From: CAHJXG01 sp965277495
Lineage (GTDB): Bacteria > Pseudomonadota > Alphaproteobacteria > Acetobacterales > Acetobacteraceae
Assembly (NCBI GenBank): GCA_965277495.1
Contig: OZ255824.1
Coordinates: forward strand, 930,001 to 994,000
Reading direction: 5' to 3'
Length of the DNA: 64,000 nucleotides
Translations under genes and position numbers: made by a program
Shown here: in pieces, positions 17,301-26,229 of the stretch
Layout of the letters: every line of letters begins with the position of its first letter
Numbering within the stretch: the stretch's first letter is position 1
Notes under the pieces: generated by a model
Databases searched by the model: none
What the model was told of the DNA's origin: nothing
Seen by the model: the letters and a program-made list of their open reading frames with translations, nothing else

Positions 17301-18056
17301 CTACTCAATGCGGCGGTCGGGGCGTACCGGCAGTCCCAGCCGTATATCGCTGTTCCGCAGGGACGCCAACCCTTGTGAAGGAATATGGGCCGCGCGGAGG
17401 CCATTGAGCTTGGCGCCGTTCGGTTCACCCTCCTGCATCTTGCGGCGATACCGGGCTGCCGCCTCGCCGCGGCTACGGACATCCCACTTGTCTAAAATGC
17501 TGTGGACGTGATTTTTCACCGTCGGCAAGGCGACGCGCAACCGCCGCGCAATAAGCTTGTTCGGCAGGCCGTCCGCCAGCAGTTCCACAATCTCCCGCTC
17601 ACGCGGCGTCAGTGCGTGGATACCGGCCCGAGTTGCCCGATCGTTTGAGCGGTCCGCAAACCGGTTAAGCAGGAGCGCCGTCAGCCTCGGTGGGCAAACC
17701 ACCTCCCCGGCCCCGGCGCGCCGCACCGTGCTGATCAGCTCACGAGCCGACGTATCTGGCCCCAGATACCCAGAAATTCCGATGTCAGCCCAAGCGAGAA
17801 AGTCTTCGTCCCGCTCACGCATTGCAAGAACGACAACCCTCACCTTTGAAACATGCGTGCGGACCGCCGCTACCATGGCGGTCCCGTCGGGATGCGACGC
17901 GTCAATAACGACTATGTCGGGTTTAAACTCCAGCGCCGCTGCGTCGGCCGTTTCGTGAGAGGAAGCTCCGACGGCTTGGAGGCCGTCGTCCCCTCGCAGG
18001 ATCGCCACCATAGCTTCCCGGAGGAAATGCACATGGCTAATAAAAAGGATCACCAT
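17301..18056 (-). CDS. LuxR-type response regulator
   Basis: 251-residue DNA-binding regulator. The N-terminal receiver domain includes the likely phospho-acceptor in DIVVIDASHPDG near residue 52. A C-terminal LuxR/FixJ helix-turn-helix follows (LTPREREIVELLADGL ... IARRLRVALPTVKNHVHS). No sensor kinase gene is next to it. It lies downstream of the minus-strand exopolysaccharide operon behind a 358-bp gap and converges with the priming transferase gene, so it is a likely regulator of the locus; that is inference. The final 30 residues extend beyond the HTH and have no clear match. Confidence 0.88.
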   Translation of the reverse strand: MVILFISHVHFLREAMVAILRGDDGLQAVGASSHETADAAALEFKPDIVVIDASHPDGTAMVAAVRTHVSKVRVVVLAMRERDEDFLAWADIGISGYLGPDTSARELISTVRRAGAGEVVCPPRLTALLLNRFADRSNDRATRAGIHALTPREREIVELLADGLPNKLIARRLRVALPTVKNHVHSILDKWDVRSRGEAAARYRRKMQEGEPNGAKLNGLRAAHIPSQGLASLRNSDIRLGLPVRPDRRIE

Positions 18057-18414
18057 GCCAACCTCTTACAATTCGTTAATATTCTCTTTACTGCGGGTTG
18101 AAGAAGCAAGGCTCTTACGCCCAAGAACGACCAAAATCGCAAAATTGTTATTCTACGTACGAAATCGTACGTTGCGGGTTTGGAAGGCGCGGGACTCCAC
18201 TCAGTGCCTGGACGACTGATATCCAACATTCCATCTCCGGCACGGCGTATCTGCCCCACCTTGCCACGTCAAGGCGCGGTTAACTATTAGTATAGAACTG
18301 ATGCTTGTACAACACAGTGCTCGTGCTACCGCCAGCTTCGCCCAGTCCATCTGAACGTCTCCCGCGACTTTGCGCGTCCACGCCGAGCCGAGTAGCAAGC
18401 AAGGTTTGTTTAAA
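18057..18414. other. AT-richer intergenic region upstream of luxR-type gene
   Basis: 358 bp without a gene between the GINT1-like gene stop and the regulator start. It is visibly lower in GC than its surroundings, contains the palindrome at 18155-18172, and probably holds the regulator promoter. No terminator of the upstream operon was recognised. Confidence 0.6.
18155..18172. promoter_or_regulatory. Perfect 18-bp palindrome, candidate operator
   Basis: ACGTACGA-AA-TCGTACGT has eight-base perfect arms and lies about 100 bp upstream of the LuxR-type regulator start. Size and symmetry fit a dimeric HTH regulator site, possibly autoregulation. Confidence 0.45.
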
Positions 18415-19995
18415 TTATGGCGTGCCTCGACCGCTCCGCCTCAGCCGGCTTTTCAACCGGCGGAACATCTTATGGAACAAGATGGACGGGTGATACGAGA
18501 TGCGCTTGCCATCGATGACGGCGCGGCCATTCCCAAACGAAAGCGTGTGCAGGCCGTCGGGAAACGGGCCGCTTGGATCAGGCAGCAACGTGGCCGTCGG
18601 TTCCTCTCGGTAGTCGTCTGGGGTGCAGACGTCGACGCGGTTGACCACCAGCGCTCCGCCATACTCCCGCGAGCAGTCCTGGGCCGGGCGGTATAGCCGG
18701 CCATCGACCCAGAACGGTGTTCCGCCAGGGCGGCACGACCTCGCGTCGATCTTGACCGGGTTGTGCCGGTGCGGCTGCCATGGACCTTCCAGGCGCTCGG
18801 CATAGAGCAGGCAAAGGTTGTCGTATGTCCCGACATCGGTGTCGGTGTATGCGATCCAATACAGGCCGTTCAGCCTCATCAAGGTCGGATCGGCCATGCC
18901 GACGCCCTCGTTGATCACGCAAAGCGGCTCGAGTGGCACTCCGGCCCGCAGTTCGTAAAGGACTTGGCGCCGCGACACCGCCATCTCGGGCAGGCAGAAA
19001 ACGCGCTCATCCTCCTGCCATGTCGACGGATAGGAAAGATGGCTGTGCACCCCGAGCGGCATCGCCTCCGCCCCGGTGATGGCGCCGGCGTCGATCGACA
19101 AGACGGTGAGTTCGCCAAGGCCCGTGCGATGAAAGTACGTCTCGCACAGCATCACGCCCGGCCGTCCGGGCCAGAAGAACGGGTCAGCGATGAAACCCTC
19201 TGACGCTGGGATCTGCAGCCACTGCGCGACCTTGAATGTCCGGTCCCGCGTGAACTCGGACGGCGACTGGTCCAGGATTGCAATGCCATAGACCTCGCCA
19301 CTGACGCGGGCGCGGAACCAAGCAAGGCTGCTAGCGAAATGGGCGCGCAGCAACGACCATGGCCGGTGGGACGCTGTAAGGCCTGGTTGCCATGTGCGCC
19401 GCGGAGCTGCGCCGCGGGTGCGCAGCGCGGTTTGCAGCAGCCGCGCGCTCGTACGGCCCAGAATATCTAGAAGGCCGCGATAGCTTATGACGCTCGAGAC
19501 GTGCGCCGCGGCGATAAGCTGCCATGTGCCGCCGCCGTCCCGGCTCTCGATCAGGTTGACCGCTGCTACATACGGCGCTGAATGGCAGGCCGCCAACGCC
19601 TGGAACGCATGCAGCAGCGGAACCCCCGCAGCGTCGACGATGCACCAGGTGCAGCCAGCTCCTTTGACCGCTTGCTGGTGGAGGTCAACGTGGATGTCAG
19701 AGGCGTTGACGACGGCCTGAACGGGACCATGCGCGGAGTTCGGCCACCACTGCAGCCCGGTTCCGCCCACAGCGCGGCGCCACCGCCGCAATGCCGGAGG
19801 CGAGCCGCCATCGAACGCCACATCGGCGAGCCCGGCCAGCGCGGCCGTGACGGCCACACCCAAGGGTGATCCACTGGAGATGCCGCGCAGGACAATGGAC
19901 GGTTGGCTGCTATCGGGAACGGAAGCGGCGCCAGCGCGTGGGATATCAGATGGAACCGGCGCGACGGGAATATCGACGTCCGCCGGAATGGTCAC
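18415..19995 (-). CDS. Glucosamine inositolphosphorylceramide transferase-like protein
   Basis: 526-residue protein whose C-terminal two thirds match the GINT1-type N-terminal beta-propeller (GH43-like) domain: SEGFIADPFFWPGRPG, SYPSTWQEDERVFCLPEM, VGMADPTLMRLNGLYWIAY and CRPGGTPFWVDGRLYRPAQD. The N-terminal part weakly resembles a formyltransferase-like fold seen in related bacterial proteins. In bacteria such proteins occur in polysaccharide clusters and are presumed to act on sugars; the plant enzyme glycosylates inositolphosphorylceramide. The start is GTG overlapping the upstream GT32 stop (GTGA), so it is translationally coupled. Substrate unknown. Confidence 0.75.
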   Translation of the reverse strand: MTIPADVDIPVAPVPSDIPRAGAASVPDSSQPSIVLRGISSGSPLGVAVTAALAGLADVAFDGGSPPALRRWRRAVGGTGLQWWPNSAHGPVQAVVNASDIHVDLHQQAVKGAGCTWCIVDAAGVPLLHAFQALAACHSAPYVAAVNLIESRDGGGTWQLIAAAHVSSVISYRGLLDILGRTSARLLQTALRTRGAAPRRTWQPGLTASHRPWSLLRAHFASSLAWFRARVSGEVYGIAILDQSPSEFTRDRTFKVAQWLQIPASEGFIADPFFWPGRPGVMLCETYFHRTGLGELTVLSIDAGAITGAEAMPLGVHSHLSYPSTWQEDERVFCLPEMAVSRRQVLYELRAGVPLEPLCVINEGVGMADPTLMRLNGLYWIAYTDTDVGTYDNLCLLYAERLEGPWQPHRHNPVKIDARSCRPGGTPFWVDGRLYRPAQDCSREYGGALVVNRVDVCTPDDYREEPTATLLPDPSGPFPDGLHTLSFGNGRAVIDGKRISYHPSILFHKMFRRLKSRLRRSGRGTP

Positions 19996-20705
19996 GCTGC
20001 TTGATTGGTCAGTTGCAACGCACGGTCGCGCACCGCCTTTGCAAACCGGATCCAGGCTGGCACGGTCTTCTCCCACGACCGTTCCCAGAAATGCACGCCA
20101 TATGTTTCCGGCGTGATGCAGGACTGGTCAAATTCCGCCCCAAACGGATAGGGAAAGAAGTATTGGGTGGGGCACACGAAGATGTCTTTCACCTGCACGC
20201 CCGCTGGCGAGTAGGTCTGCAGACCCTCCGCCAGCAACAGCCGGGTGATCAGCTTAGGCCCGAACTTCGTCGGACGCTCCATGCCGCCGGGCAGCGACCT
20301 AATGCTCAACAGGCTCGCGAGCGCTTGGGCAATGAACCAATGGCCCTGCTCCGCGCCGATAACGCCGTTCGCCACCCAGTCCCGCGATGGCTTTTCTTCC
20401 TGGAAGCCGAAGAAGCATTTATGCTGGAGCAGCGGGTCCAACGGTTTGCAGAGGCGGATATCGGTATCGAGATAGACCCCGCCGTGGCGCAGGACTGCAA
20501 CGAGGCGCGCGATGTCCGCGACCTTTGCCCATTTGCGCTGGTCATAAGCCCGCCTGAGCAGGCCTATTGAAAAATCGATATTGCTTTCATTCCATAGTGT
20601 GAATTGATAGCCGGGATTGGTTTCCCGCCAAGTATCAATGTAGGCGAGCTGAACGTCCGGCAACGGGCCGCCGACCCATACGTAATGTACATGCTTTGGG
20701 ATCAT
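19992..20705 (-). CDS. GT32-type glycosyltransferase (OCH1/capsular mannosyltransferase-like)
   Basis: 237-residue glycosyltransferase with a DXD sugar-binding region. The start MIPKHVHYVWVGG is characteristic of bacterial GT32-like enzymes, and the metal/nucleotide-sugar motif is HGGVYLDTDIRL near residues 95-106. The C-terminal end has the usual aromatic segment TYGVHFWERSW. It should transfer one sugar onto the lipid-linked repeat unit at the inner face of the membrane. It sits 16 bp downstream of the flippase stop and overlaps the next gene, all in one minus-strand operon. Confidence 0.88.
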   Translation of the reverse strand: MIPKHVHYVWVGGPLPDVQLAYIDTWRETNPGYQFTLWNESNIDFSIGLLRRAYDQRKWAKVADIARLVAVLRHGGVYLDTDIRLCKPLDPLLQHKCFFGFQEEKPSRDWVANGVIGAEQGHWFIAQALASLLSIRSLPGGMERPTKFGPKLITRLLLAEGLQTYSPAGVQVKDIFVCPTQYFFPYPFGAEFDQSCITPETYGVHFWERSWEKTVPAWIRFAKAVRDRALQLTNQAA

Positions 20706-20721
20706 AGGTTGCTTGCCTCAA

Positions 20722-22173
20722 TCACGAGCCGAGAGCCGGCATCGAACCGCGCACCAGCACGAAGATGCGGGCCAGGTGGCCCGGCAGGAAAAAACTCTCG
20801 AGCGCCGCGGCATAGACGACGCATCCGACGATGACCTCGCCCGCAAGAGCCCACGAGTCTGTCGGCAGGACGGTCCTGGCGAGCCCCAATGCCCCGGTCA
20901 TCACCGCGCCAGCGAGCACGATCCGGGCGGTTTTCATAAGCAGGGTCCCGACGGCGAGCCCGAACGACCGGTGCAGGATCAGCAAAGCGACAGGGACCAT
21001 GGCAGCGGAGAGCGCAGACCAGGCCCAGCCCACGGCGAACACGCCGAAATGCGAGGCGGCAGGGAATACAATGCAATAAAGGCCGAGCTGCCAGTAAGCG
21101 AGGCGGGCGAATGCATCGGGACGGCCAAAAGCTGATAGCGCCTGCCCGGAAAACGCCCAAAGCGGCATTGTCACCGAGGCGAAGCACATCGCTTGCAGGA
21201 TTGATATCGCACTTTCCCAATGCGCCCCGAACACCATAGGCACCAGATTGGGCGCCAATAACCCGAGGCCGGCGACGGCAGGAACCCAAACCGTGCTGGC
21301 CATCACGACCATGTCCGTATAGGCGGCGCCAAACCGCTCGCGATTGTTGGTGATCCGGCTCAGCACCGGCATCATCACCAATTGCAGCGGCGTCATGGTC
21401 ACGGTGATGACGGCACGGATCACCCGGAGCGCCAGCGCGTAGTATCCGACCGCGGTGACATCGAGGCTGAGGCCGATCAGCACGCTGCCGAAGTCGTCGA
21501 TGCAGGACCGGATGACGCTGGCGGCCATGAAGTGTTTGCTGAAATGCAGCAATTCCTGGAATGCCCGCTTGGAAAACAGCAGTTGCGGGCGCCAGTCGCT
21601 CGACCGCCACATCACGAGCACGATCACAATGGCCTGGACGAACTGCGATATGACCAGAGACCATACGCCCCAGCCGTTGACCGCCAGCATCAAGCCCACC
21701 GTGCCGCCGACGAGATAGCCGAGGATGGTGCGGATCGCGAAGATCCGCAGATCCAGTTGCCGCCGGAATAGCGCGGAATGCACGCTGACCATCGCGCGCG
21801 GTATGCACAGCAGCGACAGCCAAGCGATGACCGGGCGGATCATAGGCGCGGCAAACAGGCTCGGCCCCAGCAGCGCAATCACCTGGAGCAGCAAGACCAT
21901 GCCCACGGCGAGCATCATGTTGGTCCAGAACACGGTTGATGTATAGTTCTCGTCCAACTTCTCGACCTGGATCAGCGCGTCGCCAAAGCCCTGGAACAGG
22001 ACCATGTTGACCGTACCGACGATGGCGAGGGCGAGAGCATAGACGCCGAATTCATCTGGCGTGAGAATGCGTGCGAATACGACAAAGAAAAGGAACGTGG
22101 AAAGCTGGGCGCCCCCAGTCTCCAGCGCAGCCCAAAATGTCGCCTTCGCGACCGCAACCCTCATAATGCTCAT
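20722..22173 (-). CDS. Wzx-like oligosaccharide flippase
   Basis: 483-residue integral membrane protein of the polysaccharide transporter family in the MOP superfamily, with about 14 hydrophobic segments. The N-terminal region (FVVFARILTPDEFGVYALAL) is typical of the Wzx/RfbX type. It should flip the completed lipid-linked repeat unit across the inner membrane. It lies between the Wzz/kinase gene (150 bp upstream) and the GT32 gene. No separate Wzy polymerase gene was found nearby. Confidence 0.9.
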   Translation of the reverse strand: MSIMRVAVAKATFWAALETGGAQLSTFLFFVVFARILTPDEFGVYALALAIVGTVNMVLFQGFGDALIQVEKLDENYTSTVFWTNMMLAVGMVLLLQVIALLGPSLFAAPMIRPVIAWLSLLCIPRAMVSVHSALFRRQLDLRIFAIRTILGYLVGGTVGLMLAVNGWGVWSLVISQFVQAIVIVLVMWRSSDWRPQLLFSKRAFQELLHFSKHFMAASVIRSCIDDFGSVLIGLSLDVTAVGYYALALRVIRAVITVTMTPLQLVMMPVLSRITNNRERFGAAYTDMVVMASTVWVPAVAGLGLLAPNLVPMVFGAHWESAISILQAMCFASVTMPLWAFSGQALSAFGRPDAFARLAYWQLGLYCIVFPAASHFGVFAVGWAWSALSAAMVPVALLILHRSFGLAVGTLLMKTARIVLAGAVMTGALGLARTVLPTDSWALAGEVIVGCVVYAAALESFFLPGHLARIFVLVRGSMPALGS

Positions 22174-22323
22174 CTAACCGTGTCCAGAGCTTGCTTAGGC
22201 CCAGTAGGCTGAACGGGGAACGCCGGTGCTATCTACGCCCTAACCAGGGGAACGCAATGCTTGTAGCACCGTGTCCAACGCCGCAGACGCACCGACGTTC
22301 ATTGCCTTACTTAAGCACCCCGG

Positions 22324-24618
22324 TCACGACAGGCGGCGAATGCCAGAGTAGTAGCGCGTCATCTGCGGCGAGAACACCACCGAGTCACCGCCATCATAGG
22401 TGGAATGCTCACGCGGCGGCACCATCGTCAGCACCAGCCCGGCGACGTTGGCCTGCGCGGTCACCAACTGATTGATCGCGAGCTCCACGGTCGGCATGGG
22501 CGTCGACCCCCAGCGCGAGAGGACCACCGTCTTGTCCGCATGCCGCGCCATCAGCCACGTGTCGCCAGCCACCAGGACCGGCGGTGAGTCGATCACGACC
22601 AGGTCGTAGATCTGCTCGAGCCGCCGAAGGATGCCCTCCCACTCCCCGGTGGCCAGCAAGCCCATCGGGCTGGCCGCCAAGGCTCCGGCAGGCATGACCG
22701 GGAAGCCCCAGGCGGCGTTGTCGTGGATGGCCTCCTCGAGCGTGATCTCACGCCGCAGCAACTCGATGAGCGTCCGGTCGCTCCGGTCGAGCCCAGCCGC
22801 GGCGGACAATGACCGGGAACGCAGGTCGGCGTCGACGAGCAGCACCTTCATCCCGCGTGCGCTGGCGGCGGCGGCGAGCGCGATCGAGGTCTTCGTCTTG
22901 CCCTCCTGCGGCAGCGCGGACGTTACCAGCAAGCTGCGCGGCACGACTCCCTTGGACGGCATCGTGACCCGCGCCAATGTGAAGGCGACTGCATCCTCGA
23001 AGGCCCGCGCCGAGAAGCGGTTCCGCCGGGCGACCAGCGGGATCAGCCCGATCGGCGTCACGCCCATCTTCCGTTCGACCACGCTCATGCTCGTGAAGCC
23101 CCGGCGTCCGTTCTCCTTGGCAATGGCCGCAACCATGCCCAGGCCCAGCGACAATGCGAGCGACACCGGCAGCAGCAGCTTCTTGTTCGGGGAAGCAGCC
23201 TCAAGCGGGACGGACGCATGCGACAGCACCCGGGCGTTCGCCGCCTGGTAGTTGACCTCCGGATCGGTCTGCCGGGCGCGGTTGATGAAGCTTGTATAGA
23301 GCTCCCGGTCCGCGTTGGCATCCCGCTCCAGCGCCTGCATGCGGGCCACGTCGCCGTCGGATTGACCGATGCGGGCGGTGAGTTCGTCGAGCGTCTTGAC
23401 AAGCCGGTCCTCGGCGAGCTTGGCGATGGTTGCCCGGCTTTGGATGGTCTGCCTGATCCGGTCCCGCTCCTGCGCGATCGAACGGTTGATGTCGGCGACC
23501 CGCGCCCGGGCGGCAACGTTCCGCGGCAGGGCAGCGCCGTCACGGGCCTCGCCCTCAGCCTGCACCGCCGTCGCGGCGGCGAGTTGCTCCCGCAGCCTGG
23601 GCAGCAGTTGCGAGCCGGTTGCGCTTGCCAGCGTGTCGAGGTCGACTGCCCCGCCGTTGCGCGTCTGCGCCAGGATGGCTTGAGCCTCCGCGTTGCGCTG
23701 GCGCGCCTGGGTCAGCTCGGTGCTGACCTGGGTAATCTGTTCCTGGGTGATCGTGCTGTCCTTGCCACGGGCAAGGCCGCTGTCGAACCGGAACTTTTCA
23801 TAGGCCTGCGCAGACTTCGATGCGCGCTGCCGCAATTCGTTCAGCCGCTGGTCGATCCAGCTATGGGCCTCTTGAGTGGCGCTCGATTTGTTCGTGAGCA
23901 GCGTGTCCACGTAAGCGTTGGCGACCGTGTTGGCGACCAGCGACGCCATCTCTGCGCGATGCGAGGAGAAGGTGATGCGGATAACCCGGGAAACGCCAAC
24001 GGGATAGACGCCAAGCCGCGCCTTCAGCGCCATGACCGTCGCGCTGAACTCCTTTTGCGCTGTCGCGACGGCTGGCTGAGTTTGATCTTTAGGCTGGACG
24101 AGGGCGAGAAGCTGCTGCCCCTCCCGCATCACCGGGTTCAGCACGGGCGCGACGAAATCCGCCACGCCTTTCGGCAGTGCAAAGCTGGATTCAGGAGCGG
24201 CAGCCCGGTTGAACTCCGGGTCAGCGACGAGGTTCAGCCTGGTGACCACGGTCCCGAGCAGCTCTTCAGACGTGAGCAGCTCGACCTCGCTCGCCAGGGT
24301 ATCCGGGCCGAACGGGGCGCTGTTCTGCGAATCGCCAAGCCGGATGACCTCGGGACGGTCCCCTTGGAAGATGACCGCGCTGGTGGCGACGTATGTCTTA
24401 GGAACCGCGAAGATGACCGCGGTCGCGACCACCATCGCCAGCGCCGCCACACCCAGGATGCGGCGCTTGCGGCGCTTCAGGCATCCCTTGAGGTCCCATG
24501 TCGATGCGCTCTCAGCGGTGACCTGGGGGTCGTAAGACCTGCTGGAGGAGGAACGCGGGTCCGCATTCCATTCGTCTAAAGCCGTGTCGATCACGACGTT
24601 CAAGCTGTTATCCTCCAA
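22324..24618 (-). CDS. Polysaccharide co-polymerase fused to BY-type tyrosine kinase
   Basis: 764-residue inner-membrane protein that sets chain length and couples it to phosphorylation. The N-terminal Wzz region has one transmembrane helix (VAALAMVVATAVIFAVP), then a periplasmic part with coiled-coil segments (residues about 230-440), the GNVR-type second anchor (LLLPVSLALSLGLGMVAAIA) and the cytoplasmic kinase. Kinase motifs: Walker A in ALPQEGKTKTS near 569, Walker A' in VLLVDADLR near 591, and a third in YDLVVIDSPPV. The usual C-terminal tyrosine cluster is short: only three Tyr in the last 25 residues or so. It is the second gene of the minus-strand operon. Confidence 0.92.
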   Translation of the reverse strand: MEDNSLNVVIDTALDEWNADPRSSSSRSYDPQVTAESASTWDLKGCLKRRKRRILGVAALAMVVATAVIFAVPKTYVATSAVIFQGDRPEVIRLGDSQNSAPFGPDTLASEVELLTSEELLGTVVTRLNLVADPEFNRAAAPESSFALPKGVADFVAPVLNPVMREGQQLLALVQPKDQTQPAVATAQKEFSATVMALKARLGVYPVGVSRVIRITFSSHRAEMASLVANTVANAYVDTLLTNKSSATQEAHSWIDQRLNELRQRASKSAQAYEKFRFDSGLARGKDSTITQEQITQVSTELTQARQRNAEAQAILAQTRNGGAVDLDTLASATGSQLLPRLREQLAAATAVQAEGEARDGAALPRNVAARARVADINRSIAQERDRIRQTIQSRATIAKLAEDRLVKTLDELTARIGQSDGDVARMQALERDANADRELYTSFINRARQTDPEVNYQAANARVLSHASVPLEAASPNKKLLLPVSLALSLGLGMVAAIAKENGRRGFTSMSVVERKMGVTPIGLIPLVARRNRFSARAFEDAVAFTLARVTMPSKGVVPRSLLVTSALPQEGKTKTSIALAAAASARGMKVLLVDADLRSRSLSAAAGLDRSDRTLIELLRREITLEEAIHDNAAWGFPVMPAGALAASPMGLLATGEWEGILRRLEQIYDLVVIDSPPVLVAGDTWLMARHADKTVVLSRWGSTPMPTVELAINQLVTAQANVAGLVLTMVPPREHSTYDGGDSVVFSPQMTRYYSGIRRLS

Positions 24619-24712
24619 ACTCTGTGGCAGTTAGGCAGCCCCGGCGGAGCAGCCCCTAAGTCAGTCCGCGAGCGCTTGCGGCTTGGTGAAATGGCGCCGC
24701 GCAGGTTCCGGC

Positions 24713-25585
24713 TCATGCGGGTGCGCGTTTTCGCCTGCTGAGCCGGGCGGCGCAGACAAGCAGGCCGAAATGGCTGTAATCCACCAAATAGCGTTTCCAC
24801 AGCCGGCCGGGCTCCCGCGCCAGGCGATAGGCCCAACGGAGGTTGCTAGCGTCCACCCAGGCCGGATAATACGCCATGCCCCGGCTGAGCTGGTCCAGGT
24901 AGCCGCCGCAGGTGAAGCCCCAGCCTCGCCAGCCCTGCGACTTCAACTCGATCAGGAACGCCTCCTGGCGGCCGCTCCCCATGCCACAGATCACGATGTC
25001 GGGTTTGAGCTCCAGAACCGTGCGGGCCTTCGTTTCCATATTGCCGAAGCCATCGAAGCTTCCTGCAATCTGGATTGCGGGAAAGCTCTCGCTGATGCGG
25101 GCGCGAGCGGTGTCCGCAACGCCGGGTGCACTGCCAACGAGGACGATCCGGAGATTGCGGGCGCAGGCCCAATCGAACACGGCGGGCGCCAGGGATGTCG
25201 TGTCGAAGCTGACCCGTTCGACCGGCACTCCGTGCAGCCATCGCACCGCAAGGCACATCCCGACTCCATCAGGCAGGACGTAGTCGAATTCGTTCAGCGA
25301 CTGACGGAAAGCGGCCGAACGGCGCGCCATCGGAACCACGCCAGGGTTCACGAACGTCGTCAGCACGATGTCTTTCGCCGTGTTGGCAATGAGTTCAAGC
25401 GCGGTTGCGGCTGCCTGCCCGGACCTGGCGGTATGGAGGGCGTGCACTGGGATGCCCACCGCCTCCGTGCGGGTCACGTCCCAAGGACGTCTGGCCTCAG
25501 TCGTCGGAGCGCGTAGCCCGGCATCGCCACGGCCGCTCCCAAGGGGGGCCAGGCTGCCGGCTGCAGCGCTTGAGATATTCGACAT
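24713..25585 (-). CDS. WecG/TagA/CpsF family glycosyltransferase (GT26)
   Basis: 290-residue enzyme of the GT26 family. Conserved parts are TFVNPGVVPMARRS, the acidic motif YVLPDGVGMCLAVRWLHG, LVGSAPGVADTARARI, and the C-terminal membrane-binding region MGSGRQEAFLIE ... GGYLDQLSRG. Family members transfer a HexNAc-type sugar (ManNAc, ManNAcA or glucose) to a lipid-linked acceptor, usually as the second sugar. It is the first gene of the minus-strand exopolysaccharide operon and has a good sigma-70 promoter about 140 bp upstream. Confidence 0.88.
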   Translation of the reverse strand: MSNISSAAAGSLAPLGSGRGDAGLRAPTTEARRPWDVTRTEAVGIPVHALHTARSGQAAATALELIANTAKDIVLTTFVNPGVVPMARRSAAFRQSLNEFDYVLPDGVGMCLAVRWLHGVPVERVSFDTTSLAPAVFDWACARNLRIVLVGSAPGVADTARARISESFPAIQIAGSFDGFGNMETKARTVLELKPDIVICGMGSGRQEAFLIELKSQGWRGWGFTCGGYLDQLSRGMAYYPAWVDASNLRWAYRLAREPGRLWKRYLVDYSHFGLLVCAARLSRRKRAPA

Positions 25586-26229
25586 CTACTTCATCGTTCC
25601 ATTTTGCTCACGCACCGAGAACCTATCTATGCGCACCCTGTCCGTCGTGGGCCAGATGACATGGACCGCGTATCCGAATAGAACCAGATCCAATGGTCCA
25701 CGGATTGGGCCGGCATCTGGCAAAACTATACCATAATGCTGTCGTATTTTCAATTCGCTCTCGGCTATAATGTTCAGTATCAACAATTATTAGAATAAGT
25801 TAGTGGCACAATTGAGACCATAAAGAGGAAGGCAGGGCTCTTAGATGAGCTATCCGCGCCGCCGTATATGGACGGGGCCACGTAGATCCGCCGTAATTGC
25901 CTGCTCTGGATGGCGTCAGGCTAACACAATGCGCATGCGACGCCCGCCAATCGGCTGTTGCAGCAGCAAAGTTCCAGTCCATCGTCGATGCCGAAGCCGC
26001 TCCGGCAGTACCGATGCGTGCGGCCCATCGAGTGCGCCTTGCCATCCAGTGAACATTCAATACGTGCGCTGCCCATGCGTGGCGCGAACCAACTGCAATT
26101 CAGAACAAGATCCCGGAAGACCCTTATCCATCAACGTTGGCCCTTGTGCATTCCGCCACGGCCTCGGCGCAATGAACCAGATTGCCCACCGCTGCCTCAC
26201 CGCACGCCGCGCCCGGCCCGCCAGGCAGC
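25586..26229. other. Intergenic region between EPS operon and metal exporter gene
   Basis: 644 bp with no convincing gene. It holds the sigma-70-like promoter at 25725-25753 and an AT-rich block at 25730-25800. The segment 25810-26229 carries only short frames without start signals or recognisable similarity. Confidence 0.6.
25725..25753 (-). promoter_or_regulatory. Sigma-70 promoter of the EPS operon
   Basis: Read on the minus strand: TTGAAA (25753-25748), 17-bp spacer, TATAGT (25730-25725). Both boxes differ from consensus by one or two bases and the spacing is ideal. It lies in AT-rich DNA about 140 bp upstream of the GT26 start and faces it. Confidence 0.6.
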
